64,000 nt of DNA from Littorina saxatilis. Taxonomy: Eukaryota > Mollusca > Gastropoda > Littorinimorpha > Littorinidae. The notes beneath the pieces were generated by a model. The model was not told the DNA's origin, did not search any database, and saw nothing but the letters and a program-made list of their open reading frames with translations. Position numbers and translations under genes: made by a program. Numbering within the stretch: the first letter of the stretch is position 1; every line of letters starts with the position of its first letter. Positions 48,893 through 59,279 of the stretch are shown one piece after another. The stretch covers positions 15,179,412 through 15,243,411 of the forward strand of contig NC_090254.1 in assembly GCF_037325665.1 (NCBI RefSeq), in the 5' to 3' direction.

Positions 48893-49801
48893 CTTGTTGA
48901 AAACATATTTTCTTTTCCTCCGCTTCGTGAGTCACTTGATCCACAGATTTAACGAACATTGAATGTTCTTTTAGTTCTTGTGACGGAAGTACAATCAAGG
49001 AAAGTGGGCATTCCTGAGTCCTCTGCTGACTTCATGTCCACAAAGTAAATCGCACAAACTTGCAGGGTTTGAAGGGTAGTTTATTACTTTGAAGAAGAAC
49101 AGCTAGTCGTCGCTGCCCGTTCAGCATTCTTCGCGCGACTTTTGCAGAGGAAGGCAATGCAGGTTTTTTTCCCTGCTGAATGTTGCCAGGGTGCACAAAC
49201 TGAGAAAGCATTCCCGATTTTCCACAATGTTCTACTTTTTTAGAGTCTTTTGCACAACATGATTTATAACTGCCAGTGTACGTCTAATTCATGATGCCTA
49301 CCTGACAGCTGGGTCAAAAGTTACGTTCGAGAAAATATTCGAACTAAGTTCCAAACAACTCGAAGAGCAGACATGTAACATGTGGGATTTTGGCAAGCGG
49401 AAACGCCGTAGATCTAATGTCATTCAAGGGTATCGTAATGTGGGAATGTCAAGGCCAGTTTTTGACTGGTTTTGAACTGAAGTTGGGCTCCGAATGGAAA
49501 TAAACACTTCCTCCAGCTGCGCGACCCATTGATAACAACAGTTGGAACTGGTAGGAAGATGAACAGGTCTTGTGAACTGGCTACACACTGTTACGGTTCA
49601 AGTATAAGTTCAAAGTAAACACTCAACTGAGGTGGCAGGTAATGGCGGACTTGACTTCCTTCATAACCAAATATCACTCTTCTGACAAAAAAACGCAAAT
49701 GCTATGTTAAACCGGAAAATAAATAAACCGGAAAAGGAAGCGCATCAAAACCAAAATGGCAGCCCCCATGAAATCCGAAAGGTCACGGAAAAAAGTCGTG
49801 G
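48893..49801. other. 5' flank of the minus-strand gene; no other gene
   Basis: On the minus strand, ACTTCCGTCAC near 48980 resembles an ETS/CRE-type promoter site, about 90 bp upstream of the first ATG. The remainder to 49800 shows no exon or defined repeat. Confidence 0.35.
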
Positions 49802-49956
49802 GTTACAACACAACAATGGAACATCCGATCGTACGACACATACAGACGTAAAGTTACATTCTTCAAAAATTTGATTAGTATTTAGTCTCTACCAGCCCGC
49901 ATGCCTTTTTGAATGTATCATAAATCAAGGGTCTATGGTTACAATTAAACACATTT
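49802..49956 (+). repeat. Left inverted repeat of the composite
   Basis: Inverse of 57257-57411 over 155 bp with only a few substitutions and small gaps. Confidence 0.9.
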
Positions 49957-50040
49957 TGTATAAATTAAGGTTCATAGAGACTAAAAAAAAGTGTCATATT
50001 GATTTCCTGGAAGAAGACAATATTTATTATTATAATTTAT

Positions 50041-51083
50041 GTAGAGGTTACATGCCGAGTCTCAGTGATTATTAAAAATAATGGTCGAAGTTAGCGGATC
50101 ATGAAAAATGCGAGCTTCAGCGAGCTTTTTCATGACCGCGAACTGAGACCATTATTTTTAATAATCACTGAGACGAGGTGTGTAACCTCTTTATTCCTCC
50201 TTTCTTCAGTTATTCAAAGAAAACAGGAGTTTTTGTGCGAAAGTTTGATCGAATCCGAATCACTCAACCAGTCAACCTGCGCAGGCGATCGACTAATGCG
50301 CGGTTGTATAGTTCCGTGCAAATCATTCCATTCTGTTTACACTTCTTGTCAGTTTCCCTGTTTTGGACTAAAATCAAGTACACAGATATGCTGTTATTCT
50401 GCTGTGGCGGTAAAGGCAGATATTGTGTGTTCTTTTTATGTTTTAGTATCGCTTAAGATAATGTTCTTTCGTCAAATGGCCGGGACTAGCAGACGAACAT
50501 TTGCACCCGTGTTCCAACGTTAATTACTGTATGAAGTTCAGTTTTCTGGGGAAAATAGTGTATGAAACCGCTTTATGTTGTTTAAATTGATGAGATGTGT
50601 GCATTTGGTTGCGTGTGATCTGTTTATAAAATGAAATATTGTTAAAAAACTGACCGTCGGATTGCAGTCAGTGTTGTCGAAGAAACTGCGTTAAAAGAAG
50701 GGGAACTACTCTTGTCGCTAGAGTATGAGTTACTTGCCTTGGGAATTTGCTTGTGATGAACGGTTTGTGCACGGCAGATCTAGATTCAGAAAACAACCGA
50801 ACTCATGGATTTTATATGGAGATTCATGTGTTCAGGCCTGTAGTTGTTAATTTAAATGCGGTATGTTTGTATCGTTTGCTCCAGAAATGTATACTTCGTA
50901 CATTAGAGCGTTCGGAACTTTTCAGTCGCAAAAGTAGTACCGAAACAGAACAGCTTCTCAACCCATTGCACTATCGAGGATTCAGGCTGTTGCTGGCTCG
51001 TTATTTGTTTGGTTGCTGGGTCATTATCGAAAAATAACTAGCTCTACAAGTTTACAGAGGTAAAGAAGCAGAGGGGGGAATAA
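50041..51083 (+). mobile_element. Short direct unit (internally deleted form)
   Basis: 1,043 bp. Its left 733 bp match 51084-51811 and its right 310 bp match 56808-57116. At the junction it has ACGGTTTGTGCAC (50761-50773), while the long unit has ACGGTGTGTGCAC at both sides of its extra 5 kb. No protein of its own; the open frame at 50101 only translates the hairpin. Confidence 0.9.
50044..50189. repeat. 146-bp hairpin MITE-like sequence (copy in short unit)
   Basis: GAGGTTACA to TGTAACCTC ends. CTCAGTGATTATTAAAAATA is mirrored by TATTTTTAATAATCACTGAG, and CGAGCTTCAGCGAGC sits at the centre. The identical arrangement is at 51087-51232. Confidence 0.95.
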
Positions 51084-51086
51084 GTA

Positions 51087-51232
51087 GAGGTTACATGCCG
51101 AGTCTCAGTGATTATTAAAAATAATGGTCGAAGTTAGCGGATCATGAAAAATGCGAGCTTCAGCGAGCTTTTTCATGACCGCGAACTGAGACCATTATTT
51201 TTAATAATCACTGAGACGAGGTGTGTAACCTC
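51087..51232. repeat. 146-bp hairpin (copy in long unit)
   Basis: Same sequence as 50044-50189 at an offset of 1,043 bp. Confidence 0.95.
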
Positions 51233-52036
51233 TTTATTCCCCCTTTCTTCAGTTATTCAAAGAAAACAGGAGTTTTTGTGCGAAAGTTTGATCGAATCCG
51301 AATCACTCAACCAGTCAACCTGCGCAGGCGATCGATTAATGTGCGGTTGTATAGTTCCGTGCAAATCATTCCATTCTGTTAACACTTCTTGTCAGTTTCC
51401 CTGTTTTAGACTAAAATCAAGTACACAGATAAGCTGTTATTCTGCTGTGGCGGTAAAGGCAGATATTGTGTGTTCTGTTTATGATTTAGTATCGCTAAAG
51501 ATAATGTTCTTTCGTCAAATGGGACTAGCAGACGAACTTTTGCACCCGTGTTCCAACGTTAATTACTGTATGAAGTTCAGTTTTTTGTGGAAAATAGTGT
51601 ATGAAACCGCTTTATGTTGTTTAAATTGATGAGATGTGTGCATTTGGTTGCGTGTGATCTGTTTATAAAATGAAATATTGTTGAAAACTGACCGTCGGAT
51701 TGCAGTCAGTGTTGTCGAAGAAACTGCGTTAAAAGAAGGGGAACTACTCTTGTCGGCAAGAGTATGAGTTACTTGCCTTGGGAATTTGCTTGTGATGAAC
51801 GGTGTGTGCACGCAAACACTGTACATAAGGAAGACGTGGAACTTGCGAAGAAAATGCGAAAAAGTGTTTGTGGGTTATCGTCCCTAGTCACATGCTGACG
51901 GCGAAAACAAAATGGCGGATCGCGTAGGTACCGATCGCGTGCGTGGTGGTGGTAAATTGTGCTCGGCTTTTTGTTGCAAGAACGCCCGTTACAAACAGAG
52001 CTGCTTCGGGAAAACTTTCCACAAGTTCCCTAAAGA

Positions 52037-52925
52037 AGAACAAGTCGCGTAAGGCGAAAATACAATATTTAATCAAGTAGCTGTCGAACTCACAGAATGA
52101 AACTGAACGCAATGCCATTTTTCAGCAAGACCGTATACTCGTAGCATCGTCAGTCCACCGCTCATGGCAAAGGCAGTGAAATTGACAAGAAGAGCGGGGT
52201 AGTAGTTGCGCTAAGAAGGATAGCATGCTTTTCTGTACCTCTCTTTGTTTTAACTTTCTGAGCGTTTTTTTAATCCAAACATATCATATCTATATGTTTT
52301 TGGAATCAGGAACCGACAAGGAATAAGATGAAAGTGTTTTTAAATTGATTTGGACAATTTAATTTTGATAATAATTTTTATATATTTAATTTTCAGAGCT
52401 TGTTTTTAATCCGAATATAACATATTTATATGTTTTTGGAATCAGCAAATGATGGAGAATAAGATAAACGTACATTTGGATCGTTTTATAAATTTTTATT
52501 TTTTTTTACAATTTTCAGATTTTTAATGACCAAAGTCATTAATTAATTTTTAAGCCACCAAGCTGAAATGCAATACCGAAGTCCGGGCTTTGTCGAAGAT
52601 TACTTGACCAAAATTTCAACCAATTTGGTTGAAAAATGAGGGCGTGACAGTGCCGCCTCAACTTTCACGAAAAGCCGGATATGACGTCATCAAAGACATT
52701 TATCAAAAAAATGAAAAAAACGTTCGGGGATTTCATACCCAGGAACTCTCATGTCAAATTTCATAAAGATCGGTCCAGTAGTTTAGTCTGAATCGCTCTA
52801 CACACACACACACACACGCACACACACACACACACACACACACGCACAGACACACATACACCACGACCCTCGTTTCGATTCCCCCTCGATGTTAAAATAT
52901 TTAGTCAAAACTTGACTAAATATAA
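52037..52925 (+). mobile_element. CAAGTCGCGTAAGG-family element, most complete copy
   Basis: About 890 bp from AACAAGTCGCGTAAGG to ACTTGACTAAATATAAAA, including the CA microsatellite at 52801-52858 and CGACCCTCGTTTCGATTCCC. ATTTAGTCAAGT near the start is mirrored by ACTTGACTAAAT at the end. It encodes nothing. Its first bases overlap the end of THAP exon 1, and the exon's donor GC|GTAAGG lies within the element consensus. The internal TTTAATTTTCAG sites could act as acceptors. Confidence 0.85.
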
Positions 52926-53738
52926 AAAGGTGGGTTGTGCAGTGATTATTTCATCAGGTTTACCTTCTTCAGAATGAGAATGAATGCAATGGCTCGAGTC
53001 AACTCACTCAGTAGACTACAGCGTCAGCGAGTACTTACGACTGTGAGTGTGAGTCAGCAGTCAGTACAAAACAACAGTTTACACTTGATGACAAACTACC
53101 CGTGGGCATATTTGCCGAAACCTTTATCAAACCTTGCTTACGGGAAAACTACAGTACAAAGGTACATCACTCATCCGTTTTGCGTTCAGGCAGAGCGTTA
53201 GATTTAGACTGAAGATCTGATTTAGCTTTTTTTGTCTTTCCTTTTTGCTTAGTTTAACAATAACATTGTTGTTTTTATTGTCAAACTAGGTGCAGAATAT
53301 GGATGCAATTCACAAGGCGAGAGGACTTTGAAAAGCTGCAGCCAGCTGATGTTCAAGGTCTCAAGCTTTGTACTGATCACTTTGAGGCCAACCAGTAAAA
53401 CAATCCTGCAGAGAGGATCACTTGTGTGGAATGCTGTCCCGACATTGTTTGCAGTGCCCAATCCACCACCGAAGGTTATTTATTTATTGGTTTTAGGTTT
53501 TTGCAAATCAAAGAAGCACACTAATAAATGCAGGTTGAGTAATGACAAGTTTGAGGCTGATGTAAGAATTGAAAAAAAACAGCATTGTTCCCATCAAATA
53601 ATGCCTGTTTGCATTTAGCGCAAAATAATGATAAGGCCAACAAAAAAAAGTTACTTATTTTGGATTGACGTCTTGATTATGATGATATGATGAACTTATT
53701 TTGCCAAAAAACAGCCCCAAATGGCAACAAAAGTATAG

Positions 53739-54175
53739 GGTCGGCGTCAACAACAAAAAGTTGTATGTTTCTGGTCACCTGACCCTACCTATGTTTTCCC
53801 GATGACCCTAGACTTTTGTTTTTGCATTTTCAAAAATAAAAGGGGTATTCGAAAATCACTTGTTTTCCTGTTTTTCAACAAAATAAGTTAAAAAGATGGT
53901 TTAAAAAAAAAGTTTAGAAAAAAAATCTCCACCTTTAGTCATGTTAGGCCACAAAAAAAGTCTGTTAAAGGTAACATAGGCCCCCCCAAAATAGCGTCGG
54001 TAGGTCGGCTTTTTATTTTTGTATTTTAGCCATCTGAATATTTTAATTTTATTTTTTAATGCCCCAAAAAAGTCTAGGGCCGGTGGGAAAAAAATAGGGT
54101 CGGTCCGGATATCGTAAACAGATTATTTTTTGTTTTGCCTTACCAGAAACATACACTTTTTTGTGTGGCCTAAGA
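53739..54175. mobile_element. Inverted-repeat element, AGGGTCGG family (copy 1)
   Basis: ACAAAAAGTTGTATGTTTCTG near the left is mirrored by CAGAAACATACACTTTTTTG near the right. Inside are AGGTCGGCTTTT, AAAAAAGTCTAGGGCCGG and GGTCGGTCCGGATATCGTAA. Lies between THAP exons 2 and 3. Confidence 0.65.
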
Positions 54176-54438
54176 CCAATGCCATGAAATTGGGAGAATT
54201 GTTTCATTGGGACTGGGTGTTGGTTGTGAGTTTGTCAGTTAAAGAGCTGTGCATTTGCAGGTTGCTAGTGGGAGGAAGCCACCATCGCAAAGGGTAGCTA
54301 CAAATGAAGCCAGCACCGACCTGTCGCCTGATGCACAAATTGTTCAACCAGGTAAGAGATTTTTAACCATGAAGAACACCCTGACATCAAAAAATGTTTA
54401 AACCCATCCATTACATAGTTGATAATTGCTGTATAGGG

Positions 54439-54836
54439 TGACGGGCGCTGTGGCGGGGTGGTAAGACGTCGGTCTATTAACTCGGAAGGTCGAGGGTTCG
54501 AATCCCGGTCGCGGCCGCCTGGTGGGTTAAGTGTGGAGATGTTTCCGATCTCCCAGGTCAACTTATGTGCAGACCTGCTAGTGACTTATCCCCCTTCATG
54601 TGTACACGCAAGCACAAGACCAAGTACGCACGAAAAAGATCCTGTAATCCATGTCAGAGTTCGGTGGGTTTTAGAAACACAAAAATACCCCGCATGCTTC
54701 CTCCGAAAGCGGCGTATGGCTGCCTAAATGGCGGGGTAAAAACGGTCATACACGTAAAATTCCACTTGTGCAAAAAAATGAGTGCGTGTGAAAGTTTCAG
54801 CCCACGAACGCAGAAGAAGAAGAAGAAGAAGAAGAA
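54439..54836 (+). mobile_element. Full-length tRNA-derived SINE with (GAA)n tail and 11-bp target duplication
   Basis: GCTGTATAGGG flanks both sides (54428-54438 and 54837-54847). The head has GGCGGGGTGGTAAGACGT (A-box-like) and GGGTTCGAATCCC (B-box). The body matches 34251-34577. It lies in the intron between THAP exons 3 and 4. Confidence 0.95.
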
Positions 54837-55333
54837 GCTGTATAGGGCGGATGCATGGATGAATGAAATTGTACCTGTAGTTCCCACACGTAAAGATGTT
54901 ATTTTATGTGTTTTGTGTGTGTGTTTTCTTTTTTAGATGACATTCAGGCGATCCTGGAGGACATAGGATGTAAAGCATCAAAGTCGTCATCCTCCCCATC
55001 CCCTCGTGAAGCGGAACTTTGGCAGAAGGTCAACAAACTGAGGAGCAAGGTTTTCCGATTAGAAAAGAAAACGATGGAACCCCGTGTAAAACGAGCGAGT
55101 AAATTAGCCAAGCCTCCCAAGAAAGACTTTGTAATAGAACAGTTGTCTCATATATTATCAGGCGAGGCGAGCTATTTTGCCATTTATGCCTGTTACATAT
55201 TTACCGGTTATCTGCTGCTGTGTCCAATCCTGGCAGAGACGGGAACGCATGTTACCAAGGAGCCGAAGGAGAGTCAATGAGATGAGAGAATGTGATTAAC
55301 AATTGCCAACTCTCTCCGTACAAAGAGGGTCCA

Positions 55334-55499
55334 AAGTTGTATCAAAATATAGATGGTCGGCAATTCAAAATAAAAAAAGACAATAGACAAAACATGTACT
55401 TCGGCTCATAGAGCCTTCTTTAATTTTTGACTCATTAAGTCCATGCTCCGAGAGTCCTTTTTTTAATTTTGAATTGCCTACCATCTATATTTTTATACA
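55334..55499. mobile_element. MITE, ~165 bp with ~40-bp inverted ends
   Basis: AAAATATAGATGGTCGGCAA and TTCAAAATAAAAAAAG on the left are mirrored by TTTTTTAATTTTGAATTGCC and ACCATCTATATTTTTATAC on the right. The middle has TCATAGAGCCTTC. Confidence 0.85.
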
Positions 55500-55804
55500 T
55501 TTTCAAAAAGATTCAACAGTCACCTTCCGTTATTCTTGAACTTGGCTATCCCAGCCTTACCTCAACATTCGATATTCCTGTGATATTTTTGACGTAAAAT
55601 CAATTTTTACTGTAAAACTCTTCGGCAAGAGGATTGGTCCAAGCAAACAAATAATAAACTTGTTAAGATTTTTCCTGATATTTCCGATCAATTGCCTATG
55701 GTTTTATTTAGCTAAAAGATTCAAACGTCACACCTATGACTCATGGCTATTTTTAAGGGGGGAGTAGCATCCCTGGTGTGTTGTTTGTGATGTACCTTTT
55801 AGTC

Positions 55805-56035
55805 TGTTTACAGTAACATAGGCACACAAAAAGAGGGTCGGTAGGTCGGCTTTTCTTAATTTTTTTTTTTATAACCATCTTTTTAAATTATTTTGCAAAA
55901 AAACAGGAACAAAATTGATTTTTTTTTCTTTTTCTTTTTCTCCAAATGCCAAAAAAAAGTCTAGGGTCGGCGGGGGAAAAATAGGGTTGGTCGGGATACC
56001 GTAAACAGACTATTTTGCTTTGTTTTGCCTAAGCA
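55805..56035 (+). mobile_element. AGGGTCGG-family repeat (copy 2, partial)
   Basis: Shares GGTCGGTAGGTCGGCTTTT, AAAAAAAGTCTAGGGTCGG and GGATACCGTAAACAGA with copy 1 at 53739. Confidence 0.65.
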
Positions 56036-56570
56036 ATGACTAACAAACTTTCTTTAGGGTCTGACATTGTATATACTATACAATTTTTGGGGTATTAACT
56101 AAATACATGTATACAGTTTTTGATTCCTTTTATACTTTTTCACAAATTAGCTCCCCTCCCCCCCCCCCCCCCCCCCCCCTTTCTTTTTGTAGTCTGCCCT
56201 GGGGGCGGGAGGTCTCCCAATTTCGGTTTCTAGGGTCACCTTATGCTTCCATATGAGCTGAGAACTTAATTTAAAATGGGCCTCGATTTTTTTTTATTTG
56301 TATTTTGAAATTGTGCCTTTGTCCAGTCACATGATTTCACTTTGTACTTAAAAACTTGGCACTGTCATCATTTATTGCTATTTATTGTTCAGTTGTTCAG
56401 TATTTATTGCTATTGGGCATCAGTTGTTCAGTTGCCCTGTTTCGAATGAGCCATGCATGCATTATGGATGTGTTTAGCGAATTGGGATACCTAAAGCAAT
56501 GTAAAAGAAACAATGTGAAGCAAACATATAGCACCAAATAAAATAACCGAATCAGAATGGAAACTTCTTC

Positions 56571-56606
<36 letters not shown>

Positions 56607-56797
56607 GTTTTAAATACCGAAAATGTGAAAATAAAGCAAGTCACAGCATGAGAAAGATCGACTGTACTAGTCATGACAAAGCAGGAGACACCCTGGTCAG
56701 CATGTAGAAAAGGGGAATAACTCGTATTTAGCCATTCTCATTTCTAAGCATGCCCAATGAGGAAGTTATCCTTCTTCCCATTGTAGTTTCTTTGACG
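56036..56797. other. No gene recognised; C run and (GT)n
   Basis: Poly-C at 56156-56179 and (GT)n at 56573-56601. Probably the 3' part of the long unit. Confidence 0.45.
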
Positions 56798-57256
56798 GTG
56801 TGTGCACAGCAGATCTATATTCAGAAAACAACCGAACTCATGGATTTTATATGGAGATTCATGTGTTCAGGCCTGTAGTTGTTAATTTAAATGCGGTATG
56901 TTTGTATTGTTTGCTCCAGAGATGTATATTTCGTACGTATAGAGCGTTTTGAACTTTTCAGTCGCAAAAGTAGTACCAAAACAGAACAGCTTCTCAACCC
57001 ATTGCACTATCGAGGATTCAGGCTGTTGCTGGCTCGTTATTTGTTTGGTTGCTGGGTCATTATCGAAAAATAACTAGCTCTACAAGTTTACAGAGGTAAA
57101 GAAGCAGAGGGGGGAATAAATGCGTTTATTTGTAACCCTAGACACTTTGAAGGAGGCTTGCGTGCTAGCAAAGACTATAAACTTGAGATAATGATTTTCT
57201 GGAAGACAGTAATATTACCGTCTTCATGTGACATACTACATGTATGTTCTATTGAT

Positions 57257-57411
57257 AAATGTGTTTAATTGTAACCATAGACCCTTGATTTATGATACAT
57301 TCAAAAAGGCATGCGGGCTGGTAGAGACTAAATACTAATCATATTTTTTAAGAATGTAACTTTACGTCTGTATGTGACGTACGATCGGATGTTCCATTGT
57401 TGTGTTGTAAC
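57257..57411 (-). repeat. Right inverted repeat of the composite
   Basis: Inverse of 49802-49956. Ends near GTTGTGTTGTAAC. Confidence 0.9.
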
Positions 57412-57811
57412 TATAGACGCTTGGTTGAGAGGGAAACACTCACAGGCACTCGTCACGATCGGGTCGGGATCAAAGTGGGCGGGGCCTGTGCGCTCTCAGG
57501 ACTACTACTATTACAAGGACCAAGGTAAAACTCTCTTCGCATTTAGGAACCTACGCTAATTATGATGACGCGAGCTTCCATTCAAATTAACTTAGGCAAC
57601 GATGGTTCGATGACGTCATCCAATAGTCACATCACAGAAGGAAATGTACAAATGCTGAACGTAGCCCATTTTAGCTCGACTTATTAGACAGATAGGCTTG
57701 AGGAGAATGATAATAACAAAGTTATTAACAGAATGCAGACCTCAATGATCGTGAGAACGCACAATACACCACTAAACAGTTCCGACGTTTACATGGAACA
57801 AAGAAGGAAAA

Positions 57812-57850
57812 TCACGTGACCGCACAGACGCCTCTCATTGGCTGCGTCAT
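57812..57850 (+). promoter_or_regulatory. Likely promoter elements of the second THAP gene
   Basis: An E-box TCACGTGAC (57812-57820) and an inverted CCAAT box (CATTGGCTGCGTCAT, about 57836-57850) lie 115-150 bp before the ATG. The spacing fits a compact TATA-less promoter. Confidence 0.5.
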
Positions 57851-57963
57851 TTTTTCGAGGAAACAAATCGTCTGCAACACAGCTGTGCGTATGTTCTGCG
57901 ACTGACGAGTCAGACACTTGTGTTTATTTTGTTGTTTTGTCGATGTAAGTTCAGCGATTATCG

Positions 57964-59279
57964 ATGGCATGTCACTGCCCGATGATTGATTGTGACAACG
58001 GAAGCTACCGTCTTCAAAATGGAAAGCTAAACTTTGCAAAATTCAGTCCGACCAGGTTCCACACGAGTCTGTGGCCAACCACCGTTCAGGTAAGCGCAAC
58101 ACTGTAACAGTTCTTGATCAACTTATTTTATTGCCTGACATTCATGCGATTTATTGTTTTTTTCTGCAAATTCCATAGCATGATTACAAAATCGTTTAGC
58201 TAGACCTGCATTTATACAGCTTTGAACGTTACAAAAACTGCACTGCAGTGTTTGAATCTGCTGTGCATGAGGTCAAAATATTTGGCTCACTTTCTGTGTC
58301 AGTGTTTCCGTTTCTTGTTTTTTTGTTTTACTTCATGTTGTTAGAGCATGGCTGTGATTAAAAAGCAATAAAAATTGCTTTGTAGAGCCATAAATTGTTA
58401 AATCTGATATGCATCTGTCTGTTTTCAACAGCTTGCATCCGCATCCAACACACAAGAAGAAACCAGCACAACGAGATTAAAGTGGATTCGACTCATCAGC
58501 CGTGTAGACACAACAGCAGACGGAAGGCACAAGCTTTTTTCACCTGCAAAAGATGCAAGGGTTTGTTCTCTACACTTTCTTGATGGCACACCAACTGCAG
58601 AGATTTCTTTCCCAACACAAAACTTGGGATACCCTGGATTTCAACACAGAGTAAGTTTTTTTTAAAAATAATTTTCTTGTTATATTTTGTGTGTGTACGC
58701 AGTAAAGAAGATGGGAAGGTGTTGAATGTATTTGTTCACACATGCTGCTTCTAGTATCACTATGATGTGTCTGTTCCTTACAGCTTGAGTGATTTAATTG
58801 ACTTTTCGTCTGTTCGTGTGTTCTGAAATCTGAACAAGAATGAATGTGGGAAGCCAAGCTAAGTTTTATGTGGGTGGTTTGTTTCCAGAGTGCGATTTGA
58901 TCAACATTAGGAGAGCTCTCCATAGAAGCCAAAGGAACAAAAACAAGTGTACCGGGGAATTCACAGAGGGAGTTCTGTATTGCACTGAAAATGACTACAG
59001 TGGGTCCAAATGACCACCTTTATAAGTTGAAGTTGGGGGCATTGAACCCAAACGGACAACATATGTGGAGAACCCTGCATGAAGATGTAATACTACCATA
59101 AATACTGACAGAATGAACCCTGTTTGGCAATGTTTCAGACAGCAAGAGTGCTGATAGACATACCCCGACCAAAGCACCGGCTAGGCAGAAGAAAATGGGC
59201 AATGCGAGATCTGGAATTCCAGTTTGAGGCGTGCCAGGCCCAAGGATCATCAAGGGAGAGGAATGGTGTGCACAGCTAG
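57964..59279 (+). CDS. THAP-type zinc-finger protein, 161 aa, three exons
   Basis: Exons 57964-58089 (42 codons, donor CAG|GTAAGC), 58432-58650 (73 codons, TTTTCAACAG acceptor, donor AGA|GTAAGT) and 59139-59279 (46 codons plus stop, after TGTTTCAG). All junctions are phase 0. The THAP C2CH pattern is complete: C5-x4-C10 near the N-terminus (HCPMIDC), W60 in LKWIRLISR and VCSLHF (C87, H90). It is followed by LDGTPTAEISFPTQNLGY, the ending of a THAP subfamily that lacks the AVPTxF block. Exon 3 gives a basic patch (RPKHRLGRRKWAMRDLEF) that could aid DNA or nuclear targeting. It is probably a nuclear DNA-binding protein; partners are unknown. It sits 550 bp outside the right inverted repeat of the composite. 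A small extra exon near 58890 is possible. Confidence 0.7.

Larger units (their letters stand above)
51912..55280 (+). pseudogene. THAP zinc-finger / coiled-coil gene with one lesion
   Basis: Exons 51912-52048, 53290-53474, 54261-54351 and 54937-55280 have good splice sites, and all junction phases agree. The THAP domain shows C17-x4-C22 (CSAFCCKN), FHKFP (36-40), W50 exactly nine residues after P40 as in human THAP1, CTDH (C73, H76) and WNAVPTLF. A 2-nt loss at 53396 creates a stop between HFEANQ and KTILQRGSLVWNAVPTLF, so the gene is a pseudogene, or the assembly has an error. The ATG has a good context (CAAAATGG). After a Pro/Ser linker exon, exon 4 has a leucine-zipper-like stretch LWQKVNKLRSKVFRLEKK and FVIEQLSHIL, then unfamiliar sequence to a stop. 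THAP domains bind DNA in P-type transposases and host regulators. No RNase-H-like transposase part is present, so the origin (P-like or host THAP) stays open. Confidence 0.7.
51084..57116 (+). mobile_element. Long direct unit carrying the THAP gene
   Basis: Begins GTAGAGGTTAC and ends GAGGGGGGAATA like the short unit, but contains an extra 4,996 bp (51812-56807) bounded by ACGGTGTGTGCAC at 51799-51811 and 56795-56807. The extra part holds the THAP gene, a CAAGTCGCG-family element, a SINE and two smaller repeats. Confidence 0.85.
49802..57411. mobile_element. 7.6-kb composite element with 155-bp inverted ends and a THAP gene
   Basis: 49802-49956 is an almost exact inverted copy of 57257-57411 (GTTACAACACAACAATGGAA, CATCCGATCGTACG, TACCAGCCCGCATGCC, GTCTATGGTTACAATTAAAC). 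Just inside the right end, 57135-57180 holds a second, diverged version of the CCTAGACACTTTGA / GGCTTGCGTGCTAGCA block, so subterminal repeats are present. Between the ends are two direct units (50041-51083 and 51084-57116), the second carrying a THAP gene. P-type transposons have a THAP domain and inverted ends, which makes a P-like origin plausible. No catalytic transposase domain is visible and no outer target duplication was found. Confidence 0.6.

Noticed and set aside
50101-50523. Protein-like frames starting MKNASFSELFHDREL in both direct units
   Set aside because: The start is the translated hairpin, and identical frames occur only because the unit is duplicated; codon pattern beyond is not protein-like.
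54439-54520. Functional tRNA gene
   Set aside because: It is the head of a SINE bounded by an 11-bp target duplication.
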